A DNA stretch of 64,000 bases from Phylloscopus collybita (Eukaryota > Chordata > Aves > Passeriformes > Phylloscopidae). Below, one piece after another: positions 1 to 31,300 of the stretch. Numbering within the stretch: the first letter of the stretch is position 1; the number at the start of each line of letters is the position of its first letter. The stretch lies in NCBI GenBank assembly GCA_027886175.1, contig JAJNNQ010000100.1:1054001-1118000 (forward strand). Direction: 5' to 3'. The position numbers and the translations under genes were made by a program. The notes under the pieces were generated by a model, which had not been told where the DNA came from, did no database searches, and saw only the letters and a list, made by a program, of their open reading frames with translations.

Positions 1-1440
1 TTTCTCACCCCAATCGTGTCCTGCTGTGCTGGGAGCTGGGTGCGAGGTACTGCCGGGACTGGGACTGCGAGCACCAGGAGCTGGGGAAGGGGAAATCTCT
101 GCAGGCAGGAGCACCCCGTGCAGGAGGATCCACCCCCACTGTGGTGATGCTGCCTGGAGCTTCCCCAGTGCTTGGAGTGAAGTGTGAGGAACCGGTGAGC
201 CCACGGATGGGACAGGGAGCTGCCGGGACCCTCGGCACCACCAGGGGGGCTCCCACAGCCACGGTGGGGCACAAGGGGTGATGCCTGGCACAGCAGGGCC
301 AGACTGGCACCACCACGGTGCCGGGACATGAGACAGGGGCAGCGTGTCTGCAGCCTTCCCTGTGCCCTCATCAGGGACCCCTCACTTTTCCCTGTGTCTG
401 TGGCTGCTCCAGGTGGAATCCAAACTCTCCCCAGCTCTGGCACAGCTGCTGCCTTGCTCCCAGCAGCAGGACAGCCGGACACATTCTTGCTCCTGGAGGC
501 AGGATGGCTGGACAGTGCCCAGCCAGTGCATCAAATCAGGAGACTTTTCATTCCAAGCTCCTCATCTGCCATTCACAGCAGGCCCTGGGCAGGCACAGCT
601 GGTACAGCAGCATCCTGGTGCGTGCCTGTGGCCCGACACCAGCACCAGGAGTGATGAGGAGTGCTTGGCCATCCACTCCCAGGTGAGGAGAATGGGCTCT
701 CACTGCTTCTGCACCCACAGCAGGACACGGCACTGGGTGGAGACGAGGCCAGGGCTCCCGACCTTGCAAGGAAGGGAGTGCCAGGCTCCCCCCATTTGGC
801 AGACACAGTTGGGAAATGGTCCCCTGGGGCTGTGCACCGTGGGGCTGAGCTGCACGGTGCCAGGGGAGCAAGGGGGACACTGAGCTGGGTCCCTGGGGAC
901 TCTGCTCCCCCCACACTGCAGGTGGGCAGCAGCTCCTGTGCAGGAATGGGGCCCGTGGTGCTGCAGCACTCATGGTGCTGCAGACTGCCCTGCCTGGAGG
1001 GAGGAGGTGACTCTGATGTTGGGGTATCCCTGAGTGGGGTGGTGAGTGGTGGTCCCAGCCAGGCACCCTGTAGGGTCTCTTAGCCCCTCCTCAGCATGGA
1101 GGGTGCTCTTGGTACCACACCAGAGGGGCCCACCCTCAGACCCTGTGGTGAGGGAGACCCCAGACCCTTCAGCATCCTTGTGGTGTGACTACAGTGCCAA
1201 GGAGGGGCCATGGAATTCCACTCTGGGGGCGCAGGCAGCAGAGCCCCCCTCCCTCATGACTCCACTCGGGGACAGCCACACGTTTGGTGCTGCCTAGCCA
1301 AAGGGAGCCTGAAGCACCGGCCCTGCCAGCTGCTTGCCCAGCTCAGGGCTCACCCTGGGGCTGATGCCCACCCTCCCACAGGACACAGGGGTTAGGACAC
1401 AGCCACAGACATCACAGGCACAGGGCTGAGCACATCTCTG
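1..1440. other. intergenic / downstream of TANGO6, no gene seen
   Basis: I see no exon with family resemblance and no phase-consistent chain of exons here. Open frames exist on both strands but overlap each other and look like GC-rich shadows. By human synteny HAS3 would come next beyond TANGO6, but nothing in these bases resembles a hyaluronan synthase. Confidence 0.5.
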
Positions 1441-1446
1441 TTTAAT
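1441..1446 (-). terminator. TANGO6: poly(A) signal of TANGO6
   Basis: On the minus strand this reads ATTAAA, about 150 bases after the TANGO6 stop codon. It is the only good hexamer in the right place, and gives a short 3' UTR. Confidence 0.6.
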
Positions 1447-1594
1447 CCCACACCTCGTCCCAGCGAGGTTCCCTCCCCTCCCCTCCCGTCGGACGCCGCC
1501 AGCGGCCTCCCAGGGCACAGCCAGCCCTTCCCTCGGGACCCCGCTGGCCCTGACCCCAGAGCAGGAACAGTTCATTTCCACGGGCTCGGCCCCA

Positions 1595-21630
<20,036 letters not shown>

Positions 21631-21639
21631 GTCGGGCCT

Positions 21640-21830
21640 GTGGTCAGGGAGCGCCGCCATCTTGGGGAGGGCAGGGGAAGGGGCGGGGCCGCAGCCGGCC
21701 GCCATAGTTGGGGGGGCGCGTGAGGGGCGGGGCCGCGCTGTCGCCGCCATCTTGGGGAGGTCGGGTCGGGCCGGGCCGGGGAGGAGAAAGCGCCCGGAGA
21801 GCCGGGCCGGGGCTGAGGGCAGGGGAAGGG
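21640..21830 (-). promoter_or_regulatory. TANGO6: TANGO6 CpG-island promoter with YY1-type elements
   Basis: On the minus strand CAAGATGGCGGC occurs at 21664-21653 and again at 21754-21743, with a diverged third copy near 21705. Each is followed by GC boxes (GGGGCGGGGCC). CAAGATGGC is the YY1 core that typically lies just downstream of the start site in TATA-less promoters and overlaps the ATG. The roughly 90-base spacing of near-identical modules suggests local tandem duplication of the promoter element. The surrounding CpG island runs through exon 1 (about 20.9-21.8 kb). Confidence 0.7.
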
Positions 21831-21849
21831 CTGCCCGCTGCCACCGGGC

Positions 21850-22365
21850 ACTGAGATGCGGTACTGGTGTTATAAATGCATATTTTAAAGTTGGCTTTTC
21901 GCAAATATTGAAATGAATGTTATGCAGATAATGTAAGAAGGTTGTACTGTATTTTCTTTTATTTGTAGAATTTAAAATGTGATGGAGGTATATTTTCAGA
22001 TAGAAGACAGAAGAGACGTCTGAAATTTCTGAACTAAACATTTCTGATAAGAAACAATTAAGCCTTTGAGGGTCTAAATCTCCAGAAGACAGATTTACAA
22101 CATACATCTGGACTTTGTGGAGCCTCACAGATAACGTGTATGCTTAGGGAGGACTTGAAACCAAAATGAATATTTGAATAATGCATTAGCTTATTTAAAT
22201 ATGTAACACCAAGACTTTCAAATACCAAAGAATTTAGAGTGGGCGGGGTGTTGCTCTACACCCTCAGCTGAGTGTGCTGCCTTATTTGTCTCCTTAATTG
22301 TCTATTTTTATTCTACTTTATTTTATTTTTATTAAACTTATGAATTAATATAAAAAGGTGAAATG
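21850..22365. other. AT-rich intergenic stretch between TANGO6 and CDH1
   Basis: A sharp switch from the GC-rich TANGO6 promoter to AT-rich DNA occurs here. A minus-strand frame stays open from 22128 into TANGO6 exon 1, but I see no domain, splice signal or codon pattern that supports it as coding. Confidence 0.5.
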
Positions 22366-22590
22366 CCGTTTTTCACATTGGGAAGGAATCCTTCTCATTT
22401 GAGAGTGATGAGGCCCTGGCACTCGCCCAGAGCAGCTGTGGCTGCCCCTGGATCCCTGGCAGTGCCCAAGGCCAGGTTGGACACTGGAGCTTGGAGCAGC
22501 CTGGGAGAGCAGAAGGTGTCCCTGCCTGTGCAGAGGGATGGAGGTGGATGATCCTTAACGTCTCTTCCAAGTCAAACCTTTCCATGATTC
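22366..22590 (+). mobile_element. CR1 LINE 3' end
   Basis: Contains 'GGGAAGGAATCCTTCTCATT', 'GCCCAAGGCCAGGTTGGAC', 'CTTGGAGCAGCCTGGGAGAG' and 'CCAAGTCAAACCTTTCCATG', the CR1 3' end in plus orientation. It lies just beyond the CDH1 poly(A) signal. Confidence 0.85.
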
Positions 22591-22705
22591 AGATTGCCCA
22601 CGTGCCCTGTGGAGGGGGCCACGGTCACACCTGTGCCGCAGGTAAAGGCTTCAAGGACCGGCAGAGCCTCACACACAGAAAAGTGGTTTGGTTTTCTTAA
22701 AACAA

Positions 22706-22711
22706 TTTATT
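22706..22711 (-). terminator. CDH1: poly(A) signal of CDH1
   Basis: AATAAA on the minus strand, about 700 bases after the CDH1 stop. The intervening 3' UTR is AT-richer than the introns and includes a 7-bp stem-loop at 22884-22905. Confidence 0.75.
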
Positions 22712-23388
22712 ATTTCAATTTTATATAAAAACCATGCAATCAACACTTGAGTCTGTACTGGTGTCCCAGCTCATGTCAGACACTTTTCATATGTCAAAAA
22801 ATGCAAGTCATGATGACAGCTAAACACAGAGGTCAGGATCTTGGGAAAGCCCTTTGATTTTGGAAAGCACCTTTCAGTGATTGCACGCTAATTACAGCTA
22901 GCGTGGCATGGGAGGAAATCAAACTATAATCTGGGATACGGAAAAATAGAAATCTGCCTGTACATACTGTAGTAAATACAATTCCCGAAGCATCTTTGGT
23001 CTGTATTGATCAAGTGCTCCATTTCAGTTCTCCAGCACTAGGTTCATCATCTGAGCCTGGGTGGGGCTGGGAGCACAAGTGTTTTGGAGAGCACTAGAGA
23101 AAGCCTTCTTCAGCCATGGAAAGGGTAAGAAGGACCTAATCCTACTCTCCACAGGTGGGAGCACCTCAGTTCCAGGATGGGGGGAACTGACTAAACTGCT
23201 CCATGCCCTGGAGCCAAGGAGGCCAGGAAACACCCAGACTACCCCAAAACCCCCCACCCGCCAGAGAACCACAGCTTTTCCTCATAGAGGGAGACAGGGG
23301 CACGGGCTTCAGGGGGTGATGGAGGGAGTTTGGCCGCCCTGGCCAGAGACCGACTGGACTGAGTCCAGAGGGCTGAAATGAGGTGGCT

Positions 23389-23654
23389 GCAGCGGGCTGG
23401 GGGGGTCCCTAATCGTCCTCCTCGCCGCCGCCGTAGAGCTCGGCCAGCTTGCGGAAGCGGCCGCCCCAGTCGTTGAGGTAGTCGTAGTCCTGGTCGCCGT
23501 CGGAGGCGGAGGAGTTGAGGGAGCTGAGCGAGGTGGCCTCCGAGCCGCTGCCCTCGTAGTCGAACACCAGCAGCGAGTCGTAGGGCGGGGCCGTGGGGTC
23601 CGTGTCGGCCGCCTTCAGGTTCTGGGGGAACAGAGGGCTCAGCGCCTGTGGCCC
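23389..23654 (-). repeat. CDH1 last-exon block identical to CDH3 (conversion tract)
   Basis: The last coding exon of CDH1 and flanks match 32424-32688 with one run-length change and one intron base. All 213 coding bases are identical, while the preceding exon is clearly diverged. This is best read as gene conversion between the tandem cadherins. Confidence 0.9.
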
Positions 23655-26600
23655 CTGCGCTGGTGTGGCAGGGACGTGGCACCCCCTGGGCTCCCCTGGC
23701 TCAGCACTCACCTCATCAATGAAGTTTCCGATCTCGTCGGGGTTGGCGGGGCGGGGCCGGTACTGGGGGGCCGCCATCAGCGGGGGGGCCACGTCATTGC
23801 GGATCACCTCGGGCCGGGCATCCAGCCCCCGGTGCAGCTGGCTCAGGTCGTAGTCCTGGGGGGACAGGAGGAGTCAAGGCTGGAGGGACAACCGTGGGCA
23901 GTGCCACCACCGCTTGGTGGGCAGGGTCCGGCAGGCACAGCCATCCCACCTGGTCCTCCTCGCCACCGCCCTCCTCGTCATAGTGGTACACGTTGTCCCT
24001 CATGTCATCCTCGGGTGGCAGCAGGGGCTCCTTCACCACCTTCCTCCTCTTTGCGAAGAGCAGCAGCAGCAGCAGGAGGACTGCAGGCACAGGGATGGGG
24101 TGGCAGGGTGGCAGGGAGAGGGTGACCCACCCTCTTTCCCTCCCATCCTCATCCAGGGTACTCACTGAGCAGCGCCAGGATGCCCCCCAGGATGCCCAGG
24201 ATGGCGGGCACGCCCATCCCACCGGAGATGAACGCTCGCCGCTCACAGTTCTTGGCCGGCCCCTCGCAGCTGCAGACCTGGGCTCGCACCGGCGTGATCT
24301 GCTCCTTGTTCTGCCTGTCCAGCAGCTTCAGGAAGATACTGTACTCGCCTGGCTCCAGCTCCTTCTTCATCCTCAGGTTCACCAGGTCTTAGTGAACCAC
24401 AGAATCATTTGAGTTGAAGACATTCCCCAAGATTACTGAGTCCAGCCATCCCCCAGAACTGCCGAGGCCACCACTGACCCCTTTCCCCAAGTGCCATGTT
24501 CACACAGCTCTTAAATCCCTCCAGGAATGGGGACTCCACCACTGCCCTGGGGAACTTGTTCCAATGCCTGACCACCCTTTCCATGAATGAATTTTCCCCA
24601 ATATTCAACCTAAAGCTCTCCTGGAAGGTTGTTTCCCCTTGTCCTGTCCCTTAGGAGCAGATCCTGACCCTCACCCTGGCTGCACCCTCCTGCCAGTGAG
24701 TTGTGGAGAGAAAGAAGGTCGCTCCTGAACCTCCCCAGCTCCCTCAGCCACTCCTGGTGCTCCAGCTGCTTTCCCAGCTCTGATTTGGGAACACCCTTGG
24801 CACTGGCACAGGACTTTGCCCCATGGCAGGTCCCCAGCCTAGTGCTCACTGTAGGGCCCAGCACCAGAGCAGGTGACACCCACCTGGATCCTTCACCTCG
24901 ACAGTCCAGTTGCTGCTGGAGCCATGCATGAGCTCTGCCTTGAAGGGGTAGGTGTTGGGGGGCAGGTCCTTGTCGATGACCCTCAGCGTCTGCACCTCAG
25001 GCTGCCGGTTGCAGATGTCAAAGCTCCGGGGCTCTGGCACGGGCCCGTTGTCGTTCACATCCTGAAGCAGGAGGAGCAGCGTCCCCGTGCCGGTGGCACC
25101 ATGAGGTGACCCTGTGGGACTGAGAGTCAGCGAGGCAGCCAGGGAGAGGCCTGGACCCCATGGGGGGACACGGAGGTGGGCACGGGGGCAGCAGCTGGCC
25201 CCCCTCACCGTTGTCCACAGCCAGGACGATGGCCTTGTAGGTGCTGTTGATGGCATGCGCCGACTCCCGGTCCAGTGGCTGCTCTGCCGTGACGATGCCG
25301 TTCTCAGGGTCAATGGCCAACCACCCCGCAGGGTCGCTGCCCATGCGATACCTGGGGGCAGCCAGGGCTCAGCAGGGGGACAGGAAGGGGCACACGGGGC
25401 AGCGCAGCCCCTCAGACACCCCAGCAAAGCCCCCACCACCGCCACCCTCCGCTCACGTTATTTTCTGGCTCTGCTCCTTGTCGGGGTCCTGGGCTGTGTA
25501 GGAGGTGACCTGGTATCCTACTGGCACATCCTCCATCACCTCCACCCGCTTGACCGGGGGTATGAAGATGGGGGCTTCATTCACGTCCCCGACCAGCACC
25601 ATGACAGTGGCTGTGGCAGGATTCAGGGCCACGGTGAAGGGCACCTCGTTCTCCACCGACACCACCAGCGTGTAGCGTTTCTGGGCCTCATAATCCAGGC
25701 CCTGGGGGTGGGAGAGAAGCCGGGTAGTGCCAGCAGGGACTCAGCTGGTGCTGAGGCAGCCCTGCTGCAGCACGACCCACCTTGGCAGTTTTCAGGAGCC
25801 CATCATTAGTTTTGGGGTCAGTGGTGATCTCGAAGTCGCCCTGCGGGTCCCCGCTCTGGATGCGGTAGACGGCTTGCCAGGCCGGGGAGCCTGGCAGGTC
25901 CTGGTCTGTCACGTGCAGCCGGGCCACCAGCACCCCCACCTCGTTCTCATCCACTGTCTCCTCATACTGCAAGATGGGACAGGGACAGTCACCTGTGTGG
26001 CCCCAGGCACCCCAGGTGGGGGCTCGTGCCACGATGCCCGGGGAGGGCAGCGGCTGGGGCTGGGTGCTACCATGGCAGGGTTGAAGACAGGAGGGTTGTC
26101 GTTGGCATCAGTGACTTTGATGATGGCAGTGGCGGTGTTGGTCAGGCCTGTGCCCTCCTGGTCTGCAGCCTGGATGATCAGCGTGTAGTTGGGAGTGGTC
26201 TGCAGGACAAAATCACCCCAGTTAGGGCTGGGCTGGGGACTGGGGTGTTCCTCTCCTGCAGGCATCACCTGCCTGCTCCTCCACCCTTCTCCAGCCTCAC
26301 TGTTCCCTGCTTGCACAGAGGCAGCCAATGTCCCAGCTGCCCATCCAAGGGGCTGGCACTGCACCCACTCCAGGGCTTAGCAAAGCTGGGGGTCCCTGGA
26401 GTGTCCCCAGCACAGCTCCTGGTGGGCTCGAGGCTGCAGATACCCCTACAGCCAGGGACAGTGACTCAGGGATGGCACGTCCCAAAACCAGGTGGACCCC
26501 AGGACTCCAGTGTCCCTTTCTCCCCACGGCACATCCCACTGTGGTTCCCCTGGGCCATGGCAAGGTGCCCACCTCCCGGTCCAGTCCTGTGCCAATGACA

Positions 26601-29600
26601 CTGATGATGCCCTTCTCGGCATTGATGGTGAACATGGGCTGTGCACCCCTGGGCTCCTCACTGAGGATGGAGTAGCCGATGATGCCATTGTTCACATTGA
26701 TGGCATCATCTGCATCCGTAGCGTTCACGGTCATCACAGATGTGCCTGGACACGGGGACAAGCCAGGGAGATTTTGATGATGGGACAGAAGAATCCACAG
26801 GACACCCCAGCTGCTCCCGCTCTGGGCTCTGTGTGGTCCCAGCCCAGAGCCCCCCGTGTACCTGGCTTTGCGTTCTCCTCGATGTAGCCGACAAAGACTT
26901 GCTGGGTGAAGACGGGCCGGTTGTCGTTCTGGTCAGTGACAGTGATGATGATCTCCATGGGGTCTTCCACGGGCTGCCCGTTGGCTGACACGGCGTGGGA
27001 GTAGAGCTGCAAGGGCACAGTCAGTGTCTGTGCAATCCCCAGGACCGTCCCCATCCCACCACAGGTCCCCTCACTCACCACGTATTTATCCTTCTCCTCC
27101 CGGTCCAGCGGTTTTGTCACCTTCAGCCACCCCGTCTCCCGCTCGATGGTGAAGACACCCACGGGGATGGTGTCTGCTCCCTGCCCCGTGATGCTGTAGA
27201 AAACCTTGGTCTCCTTGTCCTTGTTGGATTTGATCTGGCAGCGAGGCAGGAAGAAGCAGGTGGAGACATGTCCCAGCTCTCTAGGGACCCTGGACCCTGC
27301 CTGATCCCTTTGGGGACACACACCTGCACCAGCTTCTTGGGGAAGGGCCCTCTCTCATTCTCGGGGCAGTTGATGGGGGGGATGACCCAGTCCCTCTTCT
27401 GCCGCCGGAGGCCGTGTCCGTGCTCCGGGAAGATCAGCACGTCGGGTACTGTGTCCTGCTGGGACAGTGGCTCTGCTCAGTGCCAGCACCCTGCTGAGCC
27501 CTCTGCACCAGGGACAGGGGCTGCTGTGACCCCAGGGAGTGGGTTTGTGCCTCACCTGCTGCATCTGCTTGTGGTGTCGGCGCTGTGGCTGCCGGTGGCG
27601 CAGGGTCACCCTGGCTGAATGCTTCTGGTCCCAGGTGTGCACAGCAAAGGTGATCTGCTGCTGGAGCTGCAGGGGCCGGGTGGCAGAGACGGTGCCATCC
27701 CCGCTCACCCTGAAGCGCCTGTCATCCGAGAGGAAGGCGACACGGCGTGGCTTGTCACAGTCCTCAAAGCTCACTGGGGACAGGGGACTGAGTGGCAGAG
27801 GGCTCTGGGGACATGGGCACACACAGCACAGCCACGCCCCAGCAGCCTGGCGTGTGGGGTCACAGCAGTGGTAGGGATGCTCCACACACAGTGACACATG
27901 CCCTGCCAGCATTCCATCCTGGACACAACACACGGTGCATCCCTGCCCTGGCTTTGGTCCAGGATGGAACACGGCAGGACCTACTGTGCCACAGGATCCC
28001 TGCCAGGCAGTGACAATGGGGCAAGTGGCCCCTGGCCCAGCCTGCCCCTGTGCCCAGCACCATGTATGGCACGGCACCAGGCACGGCACATCCCCACATG
28101 GGTGTATCCCTGTGGCACAGCGTGTCCTCAAGCGTGGTATGTCACCACCACTGTGCCCATGCTGCTCCAGCTGCTCTTCCAACAAAAACAACTGCAGCAG
28201 CCACTCACCTGCACTGACACCCACTGGCAGCCAGGCCCCTCAACCTGCCCAGGTACCTCGGGGACCTCCAGCCCCAGGGACAGCGGGCAGGCGGGGTCCC
28301 GATGTCGCTAGCTTGGCACCCGGCTGGGCGCAGCAGAGCTGGGCCGCCACGAGGCAGCGGTCAGCCGGCGTCACATGAGCCGGGCCGCGCTCCCGAACAA
28401 ACACCCTTTGTCTGGGAGAGAGCTGCTGGAGCCAGCGGCACCCCGGCTCCGGAGCCAGCACTGCCACCGCCGGCCCGGCGTGACCCGCGCCCCGGCAGGG
28501 GGACGTGCCGGGCTGGGCGGGAGGCAGCCCAGGAATCCGGGGTGGCTGTGGGATGCAGGGGGGAGCAATCGCTGCCCCTCTGCCCACCACGGTGCCCCCG
28601 ACCCGGCCCGGGAGGAGCTGCCGGCGCGATGCCAGCCCGGCTCAGCCCCCACGGCGCGACCCCCGGCCAGGGCTGGGGGAGCCGGTGGGGCCGGCTGGGC
28701 AGGAACGTGCCGGGGCAGGCGGGGAAGGAGAGGCAGCCGCGGGCGAAGCCGCAGTGCTCGGCCCTGGCACGGGGCCCGGTGGGTGCAGAGAGGCCCCCAG
28801 CCCCACAATGGGTGCAATGAGCGCTCAGGGCTCAGCCCGCACTGGGTTCAAGCAGGGCGCTCAGAACCCGCTCCCCCGCTTCCCGCTCTCCCTCCTTCCA
28901 GCTCCCCCCCTTCCCACCTGGCCGTGCACAACCTGTTTTTCCAGCTCGGCTGAAGGAGGGCTGGGGCCAGCCCTCCTCTCCCTGGGGCTGGGAGCTGGGG
29001 GGAGTGGAGGGGGGAGGGGCCCTCTCCTGGGAATGATGGGGGTGGGAGAAAAGGAGAACTCAGGGAGTCCTACAGGGGGATCCCCCCACTTCAGTCCCCC
29101 CCACCACCTACAGGGCACTGGCACAACCAGACTCTGGTACAACCAAATAGGGTGTGGGGCTGAGAGCCAGGGCAGCGCCAAAGCCATCTCACATCCTGTG
29201 AGGTCTCAGTGGGGCTGGGCACAGGTGTCACCATCCCTGCAGTGCCACCACCCCACGTGTGGCGCACAGGCAGCTGTGCCAGGGGCAGGGGGCTCACCCC
29301 GGGGTGAAGGTGCTGCGGGTGACACATCCCACTGACGTCACCGCAGTTTCGCTGTGACTTCAGACTCTCGAGGTTTCTCCACCCAGGGCTGACGGGGACT
29401 GTCCCAGCCCCCACCACATCCCCAGCACCCCAGAGCCCCCCGACCCGCGGAGCAGAGCCCTGGCGACGCCGCAGCCCCCACGCAGGTGCTGCCGTTCGCC
29501 GCCCCGGCGCCGCGCGGGGCCTGCCTGGGCCTGTTGCAAGGAAAACACCGCGCTCAACTCATCGAGCTAATTACAGGCCAGCTTCTCAGCCTGGCTGCAA

Positions 29601-31118
29601 GCTTTGGGGTGCTCTGTGGCCATGCTGGGCATCCACCAGGCTCGGCCACCCCACGGCTGGCATTGCTGTGGCACAGCTATGAATCACAGGGCGCCACATA
29701 GGCCTCAAGGGCAGATGGTCCCTTCCTTCCTCCCACGCCCTGACTGTGCCTGGAACCCAAAACTGAAAGTGCTGGTGCCTGGACAGAAATACCAGACACT
29801 TCCAGCAGGACTTGGTGCTGCAGGAAAGTCACAGGGCTGCCGTCACCCTGGTATCAGCCCAGCCCTGATGGACGTTGGCTTCCATGTGTTAATCATCAGC
29901 CACAAGGCAAACAAACACAATTCTTGGGGTATGAGGCAGGGTCCAATTCCTGGATCTCCCAGGAAAAGCCGTTACAGAGCTGAGGATGTTTGGGAGCCCC
30001 TGGTCCAGCGCTGGGTGCTCAGTACCCCTCGGCTCTGTGCCCACCCAGCCACCCTGGCACACACACTGCGGTGCCAGCACCGCTCTCAATCATGAACTGG
30101 TGCAGATGGTGACAGCCACTGCACACAGCCCCAGAGCCCACAGAACCCCTTTTGGGGGACCCAGAGTGGCAGCAGGTCCTCATCACGTGTGCCCCCAGTG
30201 CCCCCTTGCCACTCCAGAGCAAGGGCTTTAGTGCCAACTCAGTGGGACACCAACATCCCCAAAAGCCCAGGAGCCCATCCTGGTGCTCATCCCCATGCCA
30301 AGAGCCGCCCTGGGGGCCTACACTGTGGGTCCAAAGGGGGGCTCACCCTGGTGAACCCAGGCGAGGCGTGGGGCAGGGCAGGCGCCTGCGCGCCCCACAC
30401 CCCAACCTGCCGGCCCCAACAGGTCTGCGGTGCCTGAGTCAGCGCCGCCCGCGCCGGCGCACCCCGGGGAGCGGCTCCGCTGCCCCCGCGCCACCCCCGT
30501 GCCAGCAGCACTGCCTGCTGCTTCTGTGGGACCACCAGAGCCCTCAGTGCGGCCCCACCGCTGCCTGTGGACACACCAGGCTCTGTTCCCCACGCCACCT
30601 GCCACCACAGCGAGATTGTCCCCACTGTCGCGGCACCGTCCCCACTGTCGCGGCACTGTCCCCACAGCCCCATCCCTGTGGCCACGCCAGCACCACTCGG
30701 ACACGGAGCCACAACTTTATGTCCCCTATCGCCCACCCCTGTCCCACACACCCCCCTGTACCCACAGTCCCATCCCCGTCCTCGCAGCCACCCTGTCCTC
30801 CACGCCCAGTTGTCCCCGTGTCCTTCCTCACCTCGTCCCAGTGCCTGTCCCGCCGCCACGCTGTCCCGCGGTGCTGTCAGAGCGAAGGTCCTGGCGGTGA
30901 AGCCGCGCCGGCACGGCTCGGTCTGCTGGCACAGCCGCTGCCCGCTCTGCCCGGAGAGAGAGACCTTAGCACCGGGCACGGGCCCGAGCAAGGTCCCGCT
31001 GCCCCGGGCAGGGTTCGGCGGGGTCCCAGGCAGGGTCCTGCCGCCCCATTCCGCGGCTCACCTGGAGCAGGAGCAAGAGGAGACAGAGCGGGACCGAGCA
31101 ACCCGCCCGCCGCCCCAT
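23409..31118 (-). CDS. CDH1: CDH1, E-cadherin (avian L-CAM), 16 exons
   Basis: Exons in order: 31118-31062, 30946-30832, 27773-27556, 27455-27324, 27234-27079, 27006-26862, 26745-26573, 26199-26071, 25966-25781, 25701-25457, 25351-25209, 25111-24884, 24387-24166, 24080-23950, 23855-23712, 23621-23409. Phases are continuous and give 878 residues (human 882). Features in order: signal peptide with a Leu run (1-19), prodomain to the furin site RRQKR (147-151), mature start DWVIPP with Trp2, EC1 with HAV (SHAVSANG), then the calcium linkers of EC2-EC5. Transmembrane segment follows near 702-726, then juxtamembrane/p120 and beta-catenin regions ending [12 protein letters not shown]. It mediates homophilic epithelial adhesion. 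The 3-kb intron 2 matches the large second intron known for L-CAM. A CR1 copy lies about 10 bases before the exon 13 acceptor. Confidence 0.97.
24396..24840 (-). mobile_element. CR1 LINE 3' part inside CDH1 intron 12
   Basis: On the minus strand this is a sense-oriented, 5'-truncated CR1 whose 3' end (..CAAATGATTCTGTG) stops about ten bases before the acceptor of CDH1 exon 13 (24387). It fills almost all of intron 12. The acceptor's pyrimidine tract and probable branch region therefore come from, or abut, the retroelement. Confidence 0.85.
25100..27140 (-). repeat. inverted-repeat arm A: CDH1 exons 5-12
   Basis: About 2 kb that is almost identical, introns included, to 39490-41530 on the other strand. 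Intron 6 differs at one base in about 116. Identity falls sharply in exon 4/intron 4 and in the 3' half of exon 12. Confidence 0.9.
29567..29900. promoter_or_regulatory. CDH1: candidate CDH1 intron-2 enhancer: homeodomain and HNF-1-like sites
   Basis: TAATTA at 29568-29573 and GTTAATCATCAGC at 29888-29900, close to the HNF-1 consensus GTTAATNATTAAC, lie in intron 2. An enhancer with HNF-1 and homeodomain sites has been described in intron 2 of chicken L-CAM. Assigning it to these bases is my inference. Confidence 0.45.
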
Positions 31119-31300
31119 GGCCGGTGCCGGTGCCGGTTGGTGTCGGAGGGATCGGGCGCTGCCGCCACGGAGTCGCAGGTGCTTTCGGTCCGCTCCTTGT
31201 CCCTCCCCGCAGGTGTCCACCCGCCGAGAACCGCCCCGTCCCGCCCCGACGGGAGGCGGTCCCGCCCCACCCGCAGCCGGAGCCCCGGTGTTCCCGGTAC
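31119..31300 (-). promoter_or_regulatory. CDH1: CDH1 promoter with paired CAGGTG E-boxes and GC boxes
   Basis: Upstream of the CDH1 start are two E-boxes, CAGGTG on plus at 31176-31181 and 31210-31215, plus several CCCGCCCC boxes. No TATA box is evident. Paired CACCTG/CAGGTG boxes in the E-cadherin promoter are the classic Snail/ZEB repressor targets in mammals. Confidence 0.6.
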
